Below, one piece after another: positions 27,185 through 35,849 of a stretch of DNA of 64,000 nt (within the stretch, counting starts at the first letter, position 1; each line of letters starts with the position of its first letter). The notes beneath the pieces were generated by a model. That model saw only the letters and a program-made list of their open reading frames with translations. It searched no databases and was not told where the DNA came from. The translations under genes were made by a program, and so were the position numbers. The DNA comes from Rhodobacterales bacterium (GTDB lineage Bacteria; Pseudomonadota; Alphaproteobacteria; Rhodobacterales; Rhodobacteraceae): the NCBI GenBank assembly GCA_002748265.1, contig PDRY01000012.1:1-64000 (forward strand). Reading direction: 5' to 3'.

Positions 27185-28078
27185 TTAGCTCCAGTTCAGA
27201 TCAGCGCCAGCGGCCTTTGCCGCCTTTTGCGCAAAGCGTTTCGTTTGATCGAAGGCCTGGGTCAGCCCCACGGCGCCTTCGGGATCGGTCAGGCGCGCGG
27301 CATGGGCGGCCACGGCTTCGGGGGTCAGGTCATCGCCGCTCAGGCAGATGCCGTCCGTTTCGGTGATCTGCGTGGTGGCAAAGCACCCCGCCCCGGCGCA
27401 CAGGATGGTGCGCGAGGGCGCGTCTTCGCTGACCAACCACAAAAGGCCGGGCGTGATCGCCTCGGGCGCGAGAAGCTGCGCGGCATCCTCGGGCAACAGA
27501 TCCTCGGTCATGGCCGTCGTCGCCGTCGGCGCCAGCATGTTCACCCGGATGTCATCGCGCGCGCCCTCCAGGTGGAGCACATTCATCAGGCCCAGCATCC
27601 CGGCCTTGGCGGCGCCGTAATTGGCCTGCCCGAAATTGCCGTAGAGCCCGGAAGCGGAGCTGGTGAACACCACACGCCCATAGCCCGCCGCCCGCATATG
27701 GGGCCACACCGCATGGGTGACGAGCGCAGAGCCCACCAGATGCACATCCAGCACCTTGCGGAAATCGTCGAACGGCATCTTGGCAAAGCTCTTGTCGCGC
27801 AGGATGCCCGCGTTGTTCACCAGGATATCGATGCGCCCCAGTCGGGCGATCACGTCGGCAACCAGCCCGCGCACCGCAGCCTCGTCCGAGATGTCGATGC
27901 CATGCGCCTCGGCCGTGCCGCCTTGCGCTTTGATCTGCGCCACCACGTCGTCGGCACCGCCAGGATCGGCGATCACCACATGGGCGCCGCGCTCCGCCAG
28001 CCCTATGGCATGGGCCCGGCCCAGACCGGCGGCACCTCCGGTGACGATCGCCACCCTGTTGTCAAACCGAATGCTCAT
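27185..28078 (-). CDS. SDR dehydrogenase resembling the 3-hydroxyacyl-CoA domain of peroxisomal MFE-2
   Basis: A 297-residue short-chain dehydrogenase. TGGAAGLG binds the nucleotide, NNAG is intact, and the catalytic Ser-Tyr-Lys are visible in TSSASGLYGNFGQANYGAAK. A C-terminal extension of about 50 residues (DDLTPEAVAAHAARL onward) is typical of HSD17B4-like enzymes that oxidise (3R)-hydroxyacyl-CoA. Its ATG overlaps the MaoC stop by four bases. Paired with that hydratase it would carry out the D-specific hydration and oxidation steps. Confidence 0.9.
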   Translation of the reverse strand: MSIRFDNRVAIVTGGAAGLGRAHAIGLAERGAHVVIADPGGADDVVAQIKAQGGTAEAHGIDISDEAAVRGLVADVIARLGRIDILVNNAGILRDKSFAKMPFDDFRKVLDVHLVGSALVTHAVWPHMRAAGYGRVVFTSSASGLYGNFGQANYGAAKAGMLGLMNVLHLEGARDDIRVNMLAPTATTAMTEDLLPEDAAQLLAPEAITPGLLWLVSEDAPSRTILCAGAGCFATTQITETDGICLSGDDLTPEAVAAHAARLTDPEGAVGLTQAFDQTKRFAQKAAKAAGADLNWS

Positions 28079-28530
28079 GCGACCTCCAGATAGCGCCGTT
28101 GCAGCCAGATTGCGGCCAGGGCGGGCTTTGCCGCGCCCTCGATCTCCATCGTCACGCCCCAGGTCAGCGCCAGCTCTCCGGCTCCGCGCTGCTCAAACGC
28201 ATCGAGCGTGAACACCGCCCGGATCCGTGCGCCCGCCGCAACCGGGGACAGGAACCGCACCCGGTCAAAGCCGTAGTTCACCGCATGGGTTTCGCCGTCG
28301 ATCTCGGGCTGAGCGTCATAGGCCATGGCCGACAGCATCGACAGGGTCAGGAACCCATGCGCAATCGTGCCGCCAAAGGGCGAGGCCGCCGCGCGCTCGG
28401 GATCCACATGGATGAACTGTTCATCTTCGGTGAGGCGCGCGAAATCGTCGATCATTCCCTGCGGGATCGCAAACCACCGGGAGCGCCCCACGACGCTCCC
28501 AACCTTCGCTTGGAGCGCCTCCGGCGTCAT
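28075..28530 (-). CDS. MaoC-family (R)-specific enoyl-CoA hydratase
   Basis: A 151-residue single-hotdog hydratase. The active-site signature is FARLTEDEQFIHVDPERA, keeping the Asp-x4-His pair of (R)-hydratases, followed by GTIAHGFLTLSML. It likely hydrates trans-2-enoyl-CoA to (3R)-hydroxyacyl-CoA for the dehydrogenase encoded next. It overlaps both neighbours by four bases, which fits tight co-expression and possibly a complex. Confidence 0.9.
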   Translation of the reverse strand: MTPEALQAKVGSVVGRSRWFAIPQGMIDDFARLTEDEQFIHVDPERAAASPFGGTIAHGFLTLSMLSAMAYDAQPEIDGETHAVNYGFDRVRFLSPVAAGARIRAVFTLDAFEQRGAGELALTWGVTMEIEGAAKPALAAIWLQRRYLEVA

Positions 28531-29351
28531 ATCTTCGCCGCCTCATCGAACAGGGCCGGACCCGACATCACATTGATCCCCCCGGATACCGGCAGCACCG
28601 CGCCAGTGATGTAAGCGCCCCCGCGCCCACAGAGGAACCCCATGCAGCCCGCGATATCTTCGGGCCGTCCGACCCGGCCCAGGGGCACACCCTGCCCCAC
28701 CACGTCACGCTGTTCTTCGCGGCCCGTGGCAAAAGCGGTCATCTTGGATACGAACGGCCCCGGCGCGATCGCGTTGACGGTGATCCGCCGCCCGGCCAGC
28801 TCCTTGCCCAGAATGCGGGTCATGTGATGCACCGCCGCTTTCGACGCCGCATAGGAATAGGCGCCATCCCCCAGGGCCGCCTGCCCCATGACCGATCCGG
28901 TGTTGACCACGCGCGCCGGATCATCGTCGCTCGCCGCGGCCTCCAGCAGGGGCAGCAGCGCCTGGGTCAGCTGGAACGGCCCCGCGACATTGAGCGCCAT
29001 GACCGGCTGCCAGGCTTCGAACGGGAACTGCTCCAGGGGGGCGCCCCAGCTGCGGCCCGCATTGTTCATCAGGATGTGCAGCTTGTCCGTGCGCGCGCCC
29101 ACTTCGGCGGCAAGCGCCGCGACCCCGTCAGCCGAGGACACATCGCCCGCGAGCCCTTCGGCCGATCCCGGCGCGTCCAACGCGTTGAGCCGCGCCGCCA
29201 CCGCTGCGCAGGCGTCGCCCTTGCGGCTGGCGATCAGCACGCGGGCGCCCGCACGGACCAGCCCTTCGGCGGCCATCTCTCCGATTCCGCTGGATCCCCC
29301 CGTGACCAAAGCCACCTTCCCCGAAAGCCCGAACAGCGTCTCTGGCGTCAT
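28527..29351 (-). CDS. SDR-family oxidoreductase, first gene of the operon
   Basis: A 274-residue short-chain dehydrogenase/reductase. GGSSGIG binds NAD(P), NNAG and the catalytic Ser and YAASK are intact, and it ends in SGGINVMSG. The substrate is unknown; by position it may reduce or oxidise the carbonyl that starts the pathway, as LvaD does for levulinyl-CoA, but that is a guess. The ATG at 29351 follows GGGGAGG at good spacing. It is the first of eight tightly packed genes under the predicted IclR-type operator. Confidence 0.88.
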   Translation of the reverse strand: MTPETLFGLSGKVALVTGGSSGIGEMAAEGLVRAGARVLIASRKGDACAAVAARLNALDAPGSAEGLAGDVSSADGVAALAAEVGARTDKLHILMNNAGRSWGAPLEQFPFEAWQPVMALNVAGPFQLTQALLPLLEAAASDDDPARVVNTGSVMGQAALGDGAYSYAASKAAVHHMTRILGKELAGRRITVNAIAPGPFVSKMTAFATGREEQRDVVGQGVPLGRVGRPEDIAGCMGFLCGRGGAYITGAVLPVSGGINVMSGPALFDEAAKI

Positions 29352-29382
29352 GGTTATCCTCCCCGAAAACCCTGGCCTCATG

Positions 29383-29417
29383 TTTCGCATTGCAGACTAG
29401 GGTTCCGCATTGCGGAT
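29383..29417 (-). promoter_or_regulatory. Promoter with tandem IclR-type operator boxes
   Basis: On the plus strand, TTTCGCATTGCAGAC (29383-29397) and TTCCGCATTGCGGAT (29403-29417) have centres 20 bases apart. The second is palindromic at 6 of 7 base pairs. On the minus strand a promoter fits around them: TTGCCA (29422-29417), 17 bases, TAGTCT (29399-29394). One box fills the spacer and the other covers the -10, as expected for a repressor. The two boxes match those upstream of the FadJ-type operon. Confidence 0.65.
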
Positions 29418-29505
29418 GGCAAGCGTGGCGTAGGGTCGGAAAATGCGGCGGGCAGATCGACTGTAGCGGCGTACCCCTTGAACACAAGGCGCGCGCCCGC
29501 CGGGC

Positions 29506-31692
29506 TCAGAAGAAGCTTTGCGGATCTATGTCGATCTGAAGCCGCAGATCGCGCGGCAGGGTCAGGCCTCCGGTCCACTCCGCAAGGGCGGCCTGCAACG
29601 GCGCGCTGCGCGGCGCCTTGATCAACAGGCGCACCCGGTGCCGCCCCCGGATCCGGGCGATCGGCGCGGGCGCGGGGCCAAACACCTGCGCTCCCACGCG
29701 GCGTAGCGGCAGATCGTTGCGCGCCAGATGCTGGCCCAGATCCATCACCTGCGCCATGTCAGGACCCGACAGAATGATCCCGGCCAGACGGCCAAAGGGC
29801 GGCATCCCCGCCTGTTCGCGCGCGGTGGCCTCGGCGGCCCAGAATGCTTCTTCGTCGCCCGCGATGATCGCATGCATCACCGGGTGTTCAGGCTGATGGG
29901 TCTGGATCAGGGCCACGCCGGGCGCCTCCGCCCGGCCCGCGCGGCCTGCGACCTGCCGGATCAGCTGGAACGTCCGCTCTGCCGCGCGCAGATCCCCGCC
30001 CTGAAGCCCCAGATCGGCGTCGATCACGCCCACCAGCGTCAGCTTCGGGAAGTTGTGGCCCTTGGCAACAAGCTGCGTTCCGATGACGATATCGGCCTCC
30101 CCCGACGCGATCTGCGCGATCTGCTCTTTCAGCGCGCGGGCCGATCCGAACAGATCCGATGACAGCACCGCGATGCGGGCATCCGGAAAGGTCGCCTGCG
30201 CCTCCTCGGCCAGCCGCTCCACCCCGGGACCGACCGGAGCCAGCCGGTCTTCGGCCTCGCAATTGGGGCAGATCGTCGGGATCGGGCGCGATTCGCCGCA
30301 TTGGTGGCACATGAGCCGCTTGAGGAACCGGTGCTCCACCATCGACGCATCGCAATGCTCGCAATGAATCTGGTGCCCGCAGGCCCTGCACACCGTCACC
30401 GGCGCGTAGCCGCGGCGGTTGAGGAACAAGAGGCTCTGTTCTCCTCGGGCAAGCCGCTGCCGCACGGCATCCGCAAGGGTGGGGGAAATCCATCCTCCCG
30501 GCATCTGCTCGCTGCGCAGGTCCACCGGCGCCATACGGGGCAGAACGGAGCCACCGTAGCGCGCGGTCAGGTCCACGCGATCATATTTCCCGCTTTGCGC
30601 ATTGACCCAAGTCTCCAGGCTGGGCGTGGCCGAGGCCAGCACCACCCGCGCCCCGCACAGCGAGGCGCGCAGCACGGCCATGTCGCGGGCATGGTAATGC
30701 GCGCCCTCTTCCTGCTTGTAGGAGCCATCATGTTCCTCATCGACCACGATCAGGCCAAGATCCTGAAACGGAAGGAAAAGGGCGGAGCGCGCGCCCACGA
30801 CAAGCTGCGCGCCGCCAACCCCGACCATGTGCCAACAACGGCGGCGTTCGGCCCGTGTCACACCGGAATGCCACTCCGCCGGCATCGCGCCGAAACGCGC
30901 CCGCACGCGGGTCAGAAACTCTGACGTGAGCGCGATCTCGGGCAATAGCACCAAAGCCTGCCGCCCCGCCTCCAGACAGGCCCGCACGGCCTCCAGATAG
31001 ACTTCGGTCTTGCCAGAGCCGGTGACGCCCTTCAGCAGAACCGCGCCATACTTTCCGGTATGGACGCCGTTCGCGACGGTATGGGCCGCCTGCGCCTGCT
31101 CATCATTGAGCGCCTTGCCCGGCAAAGAAGGGTCCAGCGGCGGATAAGCCGTCATGCGCGGCGCATCCTCTTCGGCCACCGCGCCTTGCGCCACGAGCCC
31201 CTTGATCACCGACGAGGACACCCCCGCAGCCTCCGCCAGTTCGCCAAGCGCAAAGACCTGACCGGCCATCTCCTCCAGAAGGGCCAGAACCTTTTCCCGC
31301 GCAGCGGTCATACGGTCCGGCCGCGCGGTGCCAAGGCTGTAGACCTTGCGCGATCCCGGCGGCGCGCCCAGATCGGGCACCCGCGTCGCCAGCCGCAGCA
31401 TCAGCGGCAGCGGCGTCATCGTATAGGCTCCGGCACGGGTCAGAAACTCACGCAGCTCGCCGCGCATGGGGGCCGCATCAAGCACCCGGATCACCGGGCG
31501 CAGCTTGGCCAGCGGGAAGTCGCTCTCTCCCGCGCCCCAGACCACGCCCAGCACCTTGCGCGGTCCCAGCGGCACTTCGACGAAGGCGCCCAGCCAGCAG
31601 CCACCTTCGGGCGCGCGGTAATCCAGCGGCCCGTCCAGTGGCTGGGCCGTCAACACCGCGATGCGCGCGCCCTTGTCGAAGAACTCCTGCAT
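29506..31692 (-). CDS. priA: Primosomal protein N' (replication restart helicase PriA)
   Basis: A 728-residue helicase that recognises stalled forks and reloads DnaB. The N-terminal 3'-DNA-binding domain is followed by the Walker A GVTGSGKTEVYLE (about residue 225) and DEEH box (VVDEEHDGSYKQ). A cluster of eight cysteines (CRACG, CEHC, CHQCG, CPNC) forms the zinc-binding insertion at about 435-475. The ATG follows GGAGG. It is divergent from the transaldolase gene with an 83-base gap. Confidence 0.96.
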   Translation of the reverse strand: MQEFFDKGARIAVLTAQPLDGPLDYRAPEGGCWLGAFVEVPLGPRKVLGVVWGAGESDFPLAKLRPVIRVLDAAPMRGELREFLTRAGAYTMTPLPLMLRLATRVPDLGAPPGSRKVYSLGTARPDRMTAAREKVLALLEEMAGQVFALGELAEAAGVSSSVIKGLVAQGAVAEEDAPRMTAYPPLDPSLPGKALNDEQAQAAHTVANGVHTGKYGAVLLKGVTGSGKTEVYLEAVRACLEAGRQALVLLPEIALTSEFLTRVRARFGAMPAEWHSGVTRAERRRCWHMVGVGGAQLVVGARSALFLPFQDLGLIVVDEEHDGSYKQEEGAHYHARDMAVLRASLCGARVVLASATPSLETWVNAQSGKYDRVDLTARYGGSVLPRMAPVDLRSEQMPGGWISPTLADAVRQRLARGEQSLLFLNRRGYAPVTVCRACGHQIHCEHCDASMVEHRFLKRLMCHQCGESRPIPTICPNCEAEDRLAPVGPGVERLAEEAQATFPDARIAVLSSDLFGSARALKEQIAQIASGEADIVIGTQLVAKGHNFPKLTLVGVIDADLGLQGGDLRAAERTFQLIRQVAGRAGRAEAPGVALIQTHQPEHPVMHAIIAGDEEAFWAAEATAREQAGMPPFGRLAGIILSGPDMAQVMDLGQHLARNDLPLRRVGAQVFGPAPAPIARIRGRHRVRLLIKAPRSAPLQAALAEWTGGLTLPRDLRLQIDIDPQSFF

Positions 31693-31775
31693 TCACATCC
31701 TCCGCGCGGGCTTCCGGCCCGGCCTCATGCGGGGTATAGCCTGCGCCAGACAACGCCAACCCCGGAGCGCATCCC

Positions 31776-32429
31776 ATGAAGTTTTTCGTCGACACCGCCG
31801 ACACCGCCGCCATCGCCGAGCTGAACGATCTTGGCATGGTGGATGGTGTGACCACCAACCCCTCTCTGATCCTGAAATCGGGCCGTGACATCAAGGAAGT
31901 CACCAAGGAAATCTGCGACATGGTTGACGGCCCGGTCAGCGCCGAATGCGTCGCGCTCGATGCCGAGGGCATGATCGCGGAGGGCCGCGAGCTGGCCAAG
32001 ATCGCAAGCAACATCGCCATCAAGCTGCCCCTCACCTGGGACGGGCTGAAAGCCTGCAAGGTGCTGTCCGGCGAAGGCCACATGATCAACGTGACGCTGT
32101 GTTTCTCTGCGAACCAGGCGCTGCTGGCCGCCAAAGCGGGAGCGACCTTCATCAGCCCCTTCATCGGTCGTCTCGATGACATCAACATCGACGGGGTCGA
32201 GCTGATCGAAGAAATCCGCACGATCTACGACAATTACGGGTTCGAGACGCAGATCCTCGCGGCGTCGATCCGCTCGGTGAACCACATGAAAGAGGTCGCC
32301 CTGATCGGCGCCGATGTCGCCACCGCCCCGCCAAACGTGATCCAGGCCATGGCCAAGCACGTGCTGACCGACAAGGGGCTCGACGCGTTCATGGCCGACT
32401 GGGCCAAGACCGGCCAGTCGATCCTCTAA
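31776..32429 (+). CDS. tal: Transaldolase / fructose-6-phosphate aldolase (TalC type)
   Basis: A 217-residue small transaldolase of the TalC/Fsa group. It starts MKFFVDTAD and has [12 protein letters not shown] and the Schiff-base lysine in NIAIKLPLT near residue 85. Such enzymes transfer dihydroxyacetone units in the non-oxidative pentose phosphate pathway; some act as fructose-6-phosphate aldolases, and sequence reading alone does not separate the two. One base separates it from the racemase gene, suggesting co-transcription. Confidence 0.92.
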   Translation: MKFFVDTADTAAIAELNDLGMVDGVTTNPSLILKSGRDIKEVTKEICDMVDGPVSAECVALDAEGMIAEGRELAKIASNIAIKLPLTWDGLKACKVLSGEGHMINVTLCFSANQALLAAKAGATFISPFIGRLDDINIDGVELIEEIRTIYDNYGFETQILAASIRSVNHMKEVALIGADVATAPPNVIQAMAKHVLTDKGLDAFMADWAKTGQSIL

Positions 32430-32430
32430 G

Positions 32431-33135
32431 GTGAAAACCATCGGCATCCTGGGAGGCATGTCTGCTGCCTCGACCGCGCTCTATGTCGCACGCCTTCACG
32501 AGGGTGTGCGGCAGGCGCGCGGCGGGTTGCATTCCGCCGACCTGCTGGTCCGCCTGCTCGATTTCGCGCCCATCGCGCAGCAGCAGGCGGACGGCGACTG
32601 GGACGGTCTGGGCGCGCTGATGGCTGCCGAATCGCGGGCCCTGGAGCGCGGCGGGGCAGAGCTGCTCCTGCTGGCGACCAACACGATGCACAAGCTCGCG
32701 CCTCAGATCGAAGCCGCCGTTTCGATCCCCTTCCTGCACCTGGCCGATGCGACAGCTGCCGCAATCGCAGCTGCCGGTTACACGCGCCCCGCGCTCATGG
32801 CCACCGCCTTCACCATGGAGCAGGACTTCTACCTCGCGCGCCTGCGTGCCGCCGGGCTCGACCCGATCGTGCCGAACGCCGCCGACCGGGCCGAGACACA
32901 CCGCATCATCTATGACGAGCTGTGCCGCGACGTGGTCCGGGACGACAGCCGCAGAAGCTATGAACAGATCGCGCAGCGCCTCAAAGAGGCGGGGGCCGAT
33001 TGCCTGATCCTCGGCTGCACCGAGGTCTGCATGCTGCTGGGCGAAGACAACGCGCCCCTGCCCGTCTTTGACACCGTGGCAATCCATTGCGATGCGGCGC
33101 TGCAACTGGCGCTGACAGGTTCGGAAAAACAGTAG
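32431..33135 (+). CDS. Aspartate/glutamate racemase family protein (YgeA-like)
   Basis: A 234-residue racemase with a GTG start one base after the transaldolase stop. The N-terminus GILGGMSAASTALY is typical of the family. The first catalytic position is Thr83 in ATNTMHK, where most family members have cysteine, and the second is Cys196 in LGCTEVC. This Thr/Cys pair matches E. coli YgeA-type enzymes, which I recall being described as active on L-amino acids with that pair. It may interconvert aspartate, glutamate or other amino acids. Confidence 0.88.
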   Translation: MKTIGILGGMSAASTALYVARLHEGVRQARGGLHSADLLVRLLDFAPIAQQQADGDWDGLGALMAAESRALERGGAELLLLATNTMHKLAPQIEAAVSIPFLHLADATAAAIAAAGYTRPALMATAFTMEQDFYLARLRAAGLDPIVPNAADRAETHRIIYDELCRDVVRDDSRRSYEQIAQRLKEAGADCLILGCTEVCMLLGEDNAPLPVFDTVAIHCDAALQLALTGSEKQ

Positions 33136-33192
33136 CCGCCCGGCGCGCCGATCTGCTAAGGTCCTGCCCAAACGACCCGTAGAGGCGAAAAC

Positions 33193-33900
33193 ATGAGCAG
33201 CACCCCCGCGATCGACGCCGGGATCCGCAACCGGATCCTGTCCAACCCCGAATCCATTCTCGAAGACCAGGACGTGATGCGCGCCCTCGTGGCGGCAAAT
33301 GAACGCTCCATGGGCACCAATATCGTCGATCTGCGCGGCATCGCGATGGAGCGACTCGAGGCCCGGCTCGACCGGCTCGAAGACACCCATCGCAGCGTGA
33401 TTGCCGCCGCCTATGAGAACCTCGCCGGAACCAACCAGGTCCACCGCGCCGTGCTGCGCCTGCTGGACGCCGAGGATTTCCGCGGCTTCCTGGCCGATCT
33501 GTCGGGCGAGGTTGCGGACATCCTGCGCGTCGATGCGATCCGGCTCGTGCTGGAAAGCCGCGAGGTCACCGAAGCCCCGGAATTCAGCACGCTCGAAGAC
33601 GTTCTTGTCCCCGTGCCCGAGGGCTTCACCGAAACCTTCCTCACCCGCGGCAAGAAGCTCCCGCTCCGCCAGGTCGCGCTGCGCCAATGCGCCGAAGATG
33701 ACGCCGGACTGTTCGGAGACACCGGCCCGCAGATCCGCTCCGAAGCCTGCCTGCGCCTCAACCTGGGCGAAGGCCGCCTGCCCGGCATGCTGGTGCTGGG
33801 CGCCGAAGACCCGCACCTGTTCTCCCCGCAGCACGGCACCGATCTTCTGGCCTTCTTCGCGGGCGTGTTTGAACGGCTCATGCGCCGCTGGCTGGGATGA
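33193..33900 (+). CDS. DUF484 family protein
   Basis: A 235-residue cytosolic protein of the DUF484 family. An N-terminal segment with a helical stretch (AMERLEARLDRLEDTHR) is followed by a GAF-like domain from about residue 90. Function is unknown. DUF484 genes are commonly next to xerC, and here the stop overlaps the xerC ATG by four bases (ATGA), so a role linked to chromosome dimer resolution or cell division is plausible. Confidence 0.88.
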   Translation: MSSTPAIDAGIRNRILSNPESILEDQDVMRALVAANERSMGTNIVDLRGIAMERLEARLDRLEDTHRSVIAAAYENLAGTNQVHRAVLRLLDAEDFRGFLADLSGEVADILRVDAIRLVLESREVTEAPEFSTLEDVLVPVPEGFTETFLTRGKKLPLRQVALRQCAEDDAGLFGDTGPQIRSEACLRLNLGEGRLPGMLVLGAEDPHLFSPQHGTDLLAFFAGVFERLMRRWLG

Positions 33901-34817
33901 TTGCCCCGGCACTTTCAGACGCGCTGAGCTCCTGGATCGACCATCAGCGCGGCGTGGCCGGGCGCTCCGCCGCCACGCTGGACGCCTACCTCAAAGATGT
34001 CAGCCGATTCCTGCTATTCCAAACCGAACATGCGGGCGGTGATTTCGGGCCCAAAGCCCTCGCCGACTTGACGATTTCCGACATGCGCGCGTGGATGGCC
34101 CGTGAACGCGCGCGCGGCCTGTCGGCCCGCTCGCTGGCCCGCGCTCTCTCCGCCGTCAAAAGCTTCACCCGCTGGCAATCCGATCGCGCCGGGTTCGATG
34201 CCACCGCGATCTTGTCGATGCGCGCCCCCAAATTCACCCACAAGCTCCCCCGCCCGCTGGCCCAGGACGCCGCCAAAGAGGTGCTCGCACGCAGCGAAAC
34301 GCTCTCGCTCACCCCGTGGATCGCGGCCCGCGACACGGCAGTCATCACGCTGCTCTACGGCTGCGGGCTGCGCATCTCCGAAGCCCTGTCCCTTCGCGGC
34401 GCCGACGCCCCTCTGGCCGAAGTGCTGCGCATTCACGGCAAAGGCGACAAAGAACGGCTGGTCCCCGTCATCGCCCCGGCCCGCGAGGCCGTGGAAACCT
34501 ATCGCCGCGCCTGCCCGTTCGATCTCTCCGATGACCAACCCCTGTTTAGGGGCGCCCGCGGCGGCGCACTCTCCCCGCGCATCATCCAGAAAACCATGCA
34601 AACGATCCGCGCGCAGCTCGGCCTGCCCGCCTCGGCCACGCCGCACGCCCTGCGCCACAGCTTCGCCACTCACCTATTGGGCGCAGGCGGAGATCTGCGC
34701 GCCATTCAGGAGCTGCTCGGCCACGCCTCGCTCTCCACCACGCAGACCTACACGGCGGTCGACAGCGCTCGTCTGATGGAAGTCTACGAGACCGCCCACC
34801 CCCGCGCGAAATCCTGA
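33897..34817 (+). CDS. xerC: Tyrosine recombinase XerC
   Basis: A 306-residue tyrosine recombinase that, with XerD, resolves chromosome dimers at dif. The N-terminal SAM-like core-binding domain covers about residues 1-100. The catalytic domain includes GCGLRISEALSL (first Arg), HALRHSFATHLL (His-x-x-Arg) and the nucleophile in STTQTYTAVD. Its DUF484 neighbour and complete length argue for the housekeeping enzyme rather than a phage integrase. Confidence 0.95.
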   Translation: MIAPALSDALSSWIDHQRGVAGRSAATLDAYLKDVSRFLLFQTEHAGGDFGPKALADLTISDMRAWMARERARGLSARSLARALSAVKSFTRWQSDRAGFDATAILSMRAPKFTHKLPRPLAQDAAKEVLARSETLSLTPWIAARDTAVITLLYGCGLRISEALSLRGADAPLAEVLRIHGKGDKERLVPVIAPAREAVETYRRACPFDLSDDQPLFRGARGGALSPRIIQKTMQTIRAQLGLPASATPHALRHSFATHLLGAGGDLRAIQELLGHASLSTTQTYTAVDSARLMEVYETAHPRAKS

Positions 34818-34853
34818 TCTTCTTATTTGTAAAAATACCTCGTGAGGGGGTTT

Positions 34854-34901
34854 GGGGGAGAGCAGAGCTCTCCCCCAACCGGTCGCGCGCACAGCGCGCG
34901 A
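34854..34901. repeat. Two hairpins between xerC and argF
   Basis: GGGGGAGAGC/GCTCTCCCCC (34854-34876, 10-bp perfect stem, 3-base loop) and TCGCGCGC/GCGCGCGA (34883-34901, 8-bp stem) lie in the gap between two converging genes. A T/A-rich stretch with a run of As precedes them (34821-34836). Neither has a T-tract. They may terminate both genes or belong to a dispersed intergenic repeat family. Confidence 0.55.
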
Positions 34902-34907
34902 AACCGC

Positions 34908-35834
34908 TTAGACGCCCAGGCAATACCGCATGATCGCCTTTTGTGCGTGCAGGCGGTTCTCGGCCTCATCAAAGATCACCGATTGCGGCCCGTCCATCAC
35001 CTCGGACGTGATCTCGTCCCCGCGATGCGCAGGAAGGCAGTGCATAACCAGGGCCTCGGGGTTCGCCCGCGCCATCAGCCCAGCATCCACCCGATAGGGC
35101 AGCAGCATGTTATGGCGCCGCTCACGGGCCGAAACCGGGTCGTGCATCGACACCCAGGTATCGGTCACCACCAGATCGGCCCCCTCCACCGCTTTGTTTG
35201 GATCGCGCTCGATCGACACGTTCACCCCCTGGGCGCGCGCCTCCTCAAGGAACACCGCCTCCGGGTCCAAGGGCTCCGGCCCGGTAAACACCAGATCGAA
35301 CCCGAACTGCCCTGCGGCATGGGCAAAGCTGTGGAACGTGTTGTTCCCGTCGCCCGACCAGACGACCTTCTTGCCCTTGATCGGGCCGCGATGCTCTTCG
35401 AACGTCTGGATGTCCGCCATGATCTGACACGGGTGCGAGCGGTTGGTCAGCCCGTTGATCACCGGCACCGAAGAATGCTCCGCCATCTCCAGAAGCGTCG
35501 CCTCCTCGAAGGTGCGGATCATGATCAGATCGACATAGCGGCTCACCACGCGGGCGGTGTCAGCGATGGTTTCGCCATGGCCCAGCTGCATATCCGCCCC
35601 CGAGAGCACCATGACCTCGCCGCCCATCTGGCGCACGCCCACATCGAAAGAGATGCGCGTCCGGGTCGAAGGCTTCTCAAAGATCAGCGCGACCATGTGT
35701 CCGCGCAGCGGCTGATCGTCATCGGGAAGCCCCTTCAGCCGGTCCTTGCGCGCCGCCTTCATGGCGTGGGCCTGATCTATGATCCCCCGCAGATCGCCTT
35801 CGGGGGTTTTGTTGATGTCCAGAAAATGGGGCAT
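34908..35834 (-). CDS. argF: Ornithine carbamoyltransferase
   Basis: A 308-residue enzyme that makes citrulline from ornithine and carbamoyl phosphate. It has the carbamoyl-phosphate loop STRTR (about residue 55), HPCQ near 138 and HCLP near 268, all in the right order. The ATG follows AGGAG. It is 15 bases downstream of argD and forms an argD-argF operon; argB is elsewhere in the window, so the arginine genes are split. Confidence 0.97.
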   Translation of the reverse strand: MPHFLDINKTPEGDLRGIIDQAHAMKAARKDRLKGLPDDDQPLRGHMVALIFEKPSTRTRISFDVGVRQMGGEVMVLSGADMQLGHGETIADTARVVSRYVDLIMIRTFEEATLLEMAEHSSVPVINGLTNRSHPCQIMADIQTFEEHRGPIKGKKVVWSGDGNNTFHSFAHAAGQFGFDLVFTGPEPLDPEAVFLEEARAQGVNVSIERDPNKAVEGADLVVTDTWVSMHDPVSARERRHNMLLPYRVDAGLMARANPEALVMHCLPAHRGDEITSEVMDGPQSVIFDEAENRLHAQKAIMRYCLGV

Positions 35835-35849
35835 GTGTCTTGTCTCCTC

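Noticed and set aside
33897-34817. XerC as a phage or island integrase
   Set aside because: Its length, motifs and coupling to a DUF484 gene point to the housekeeping XerC.
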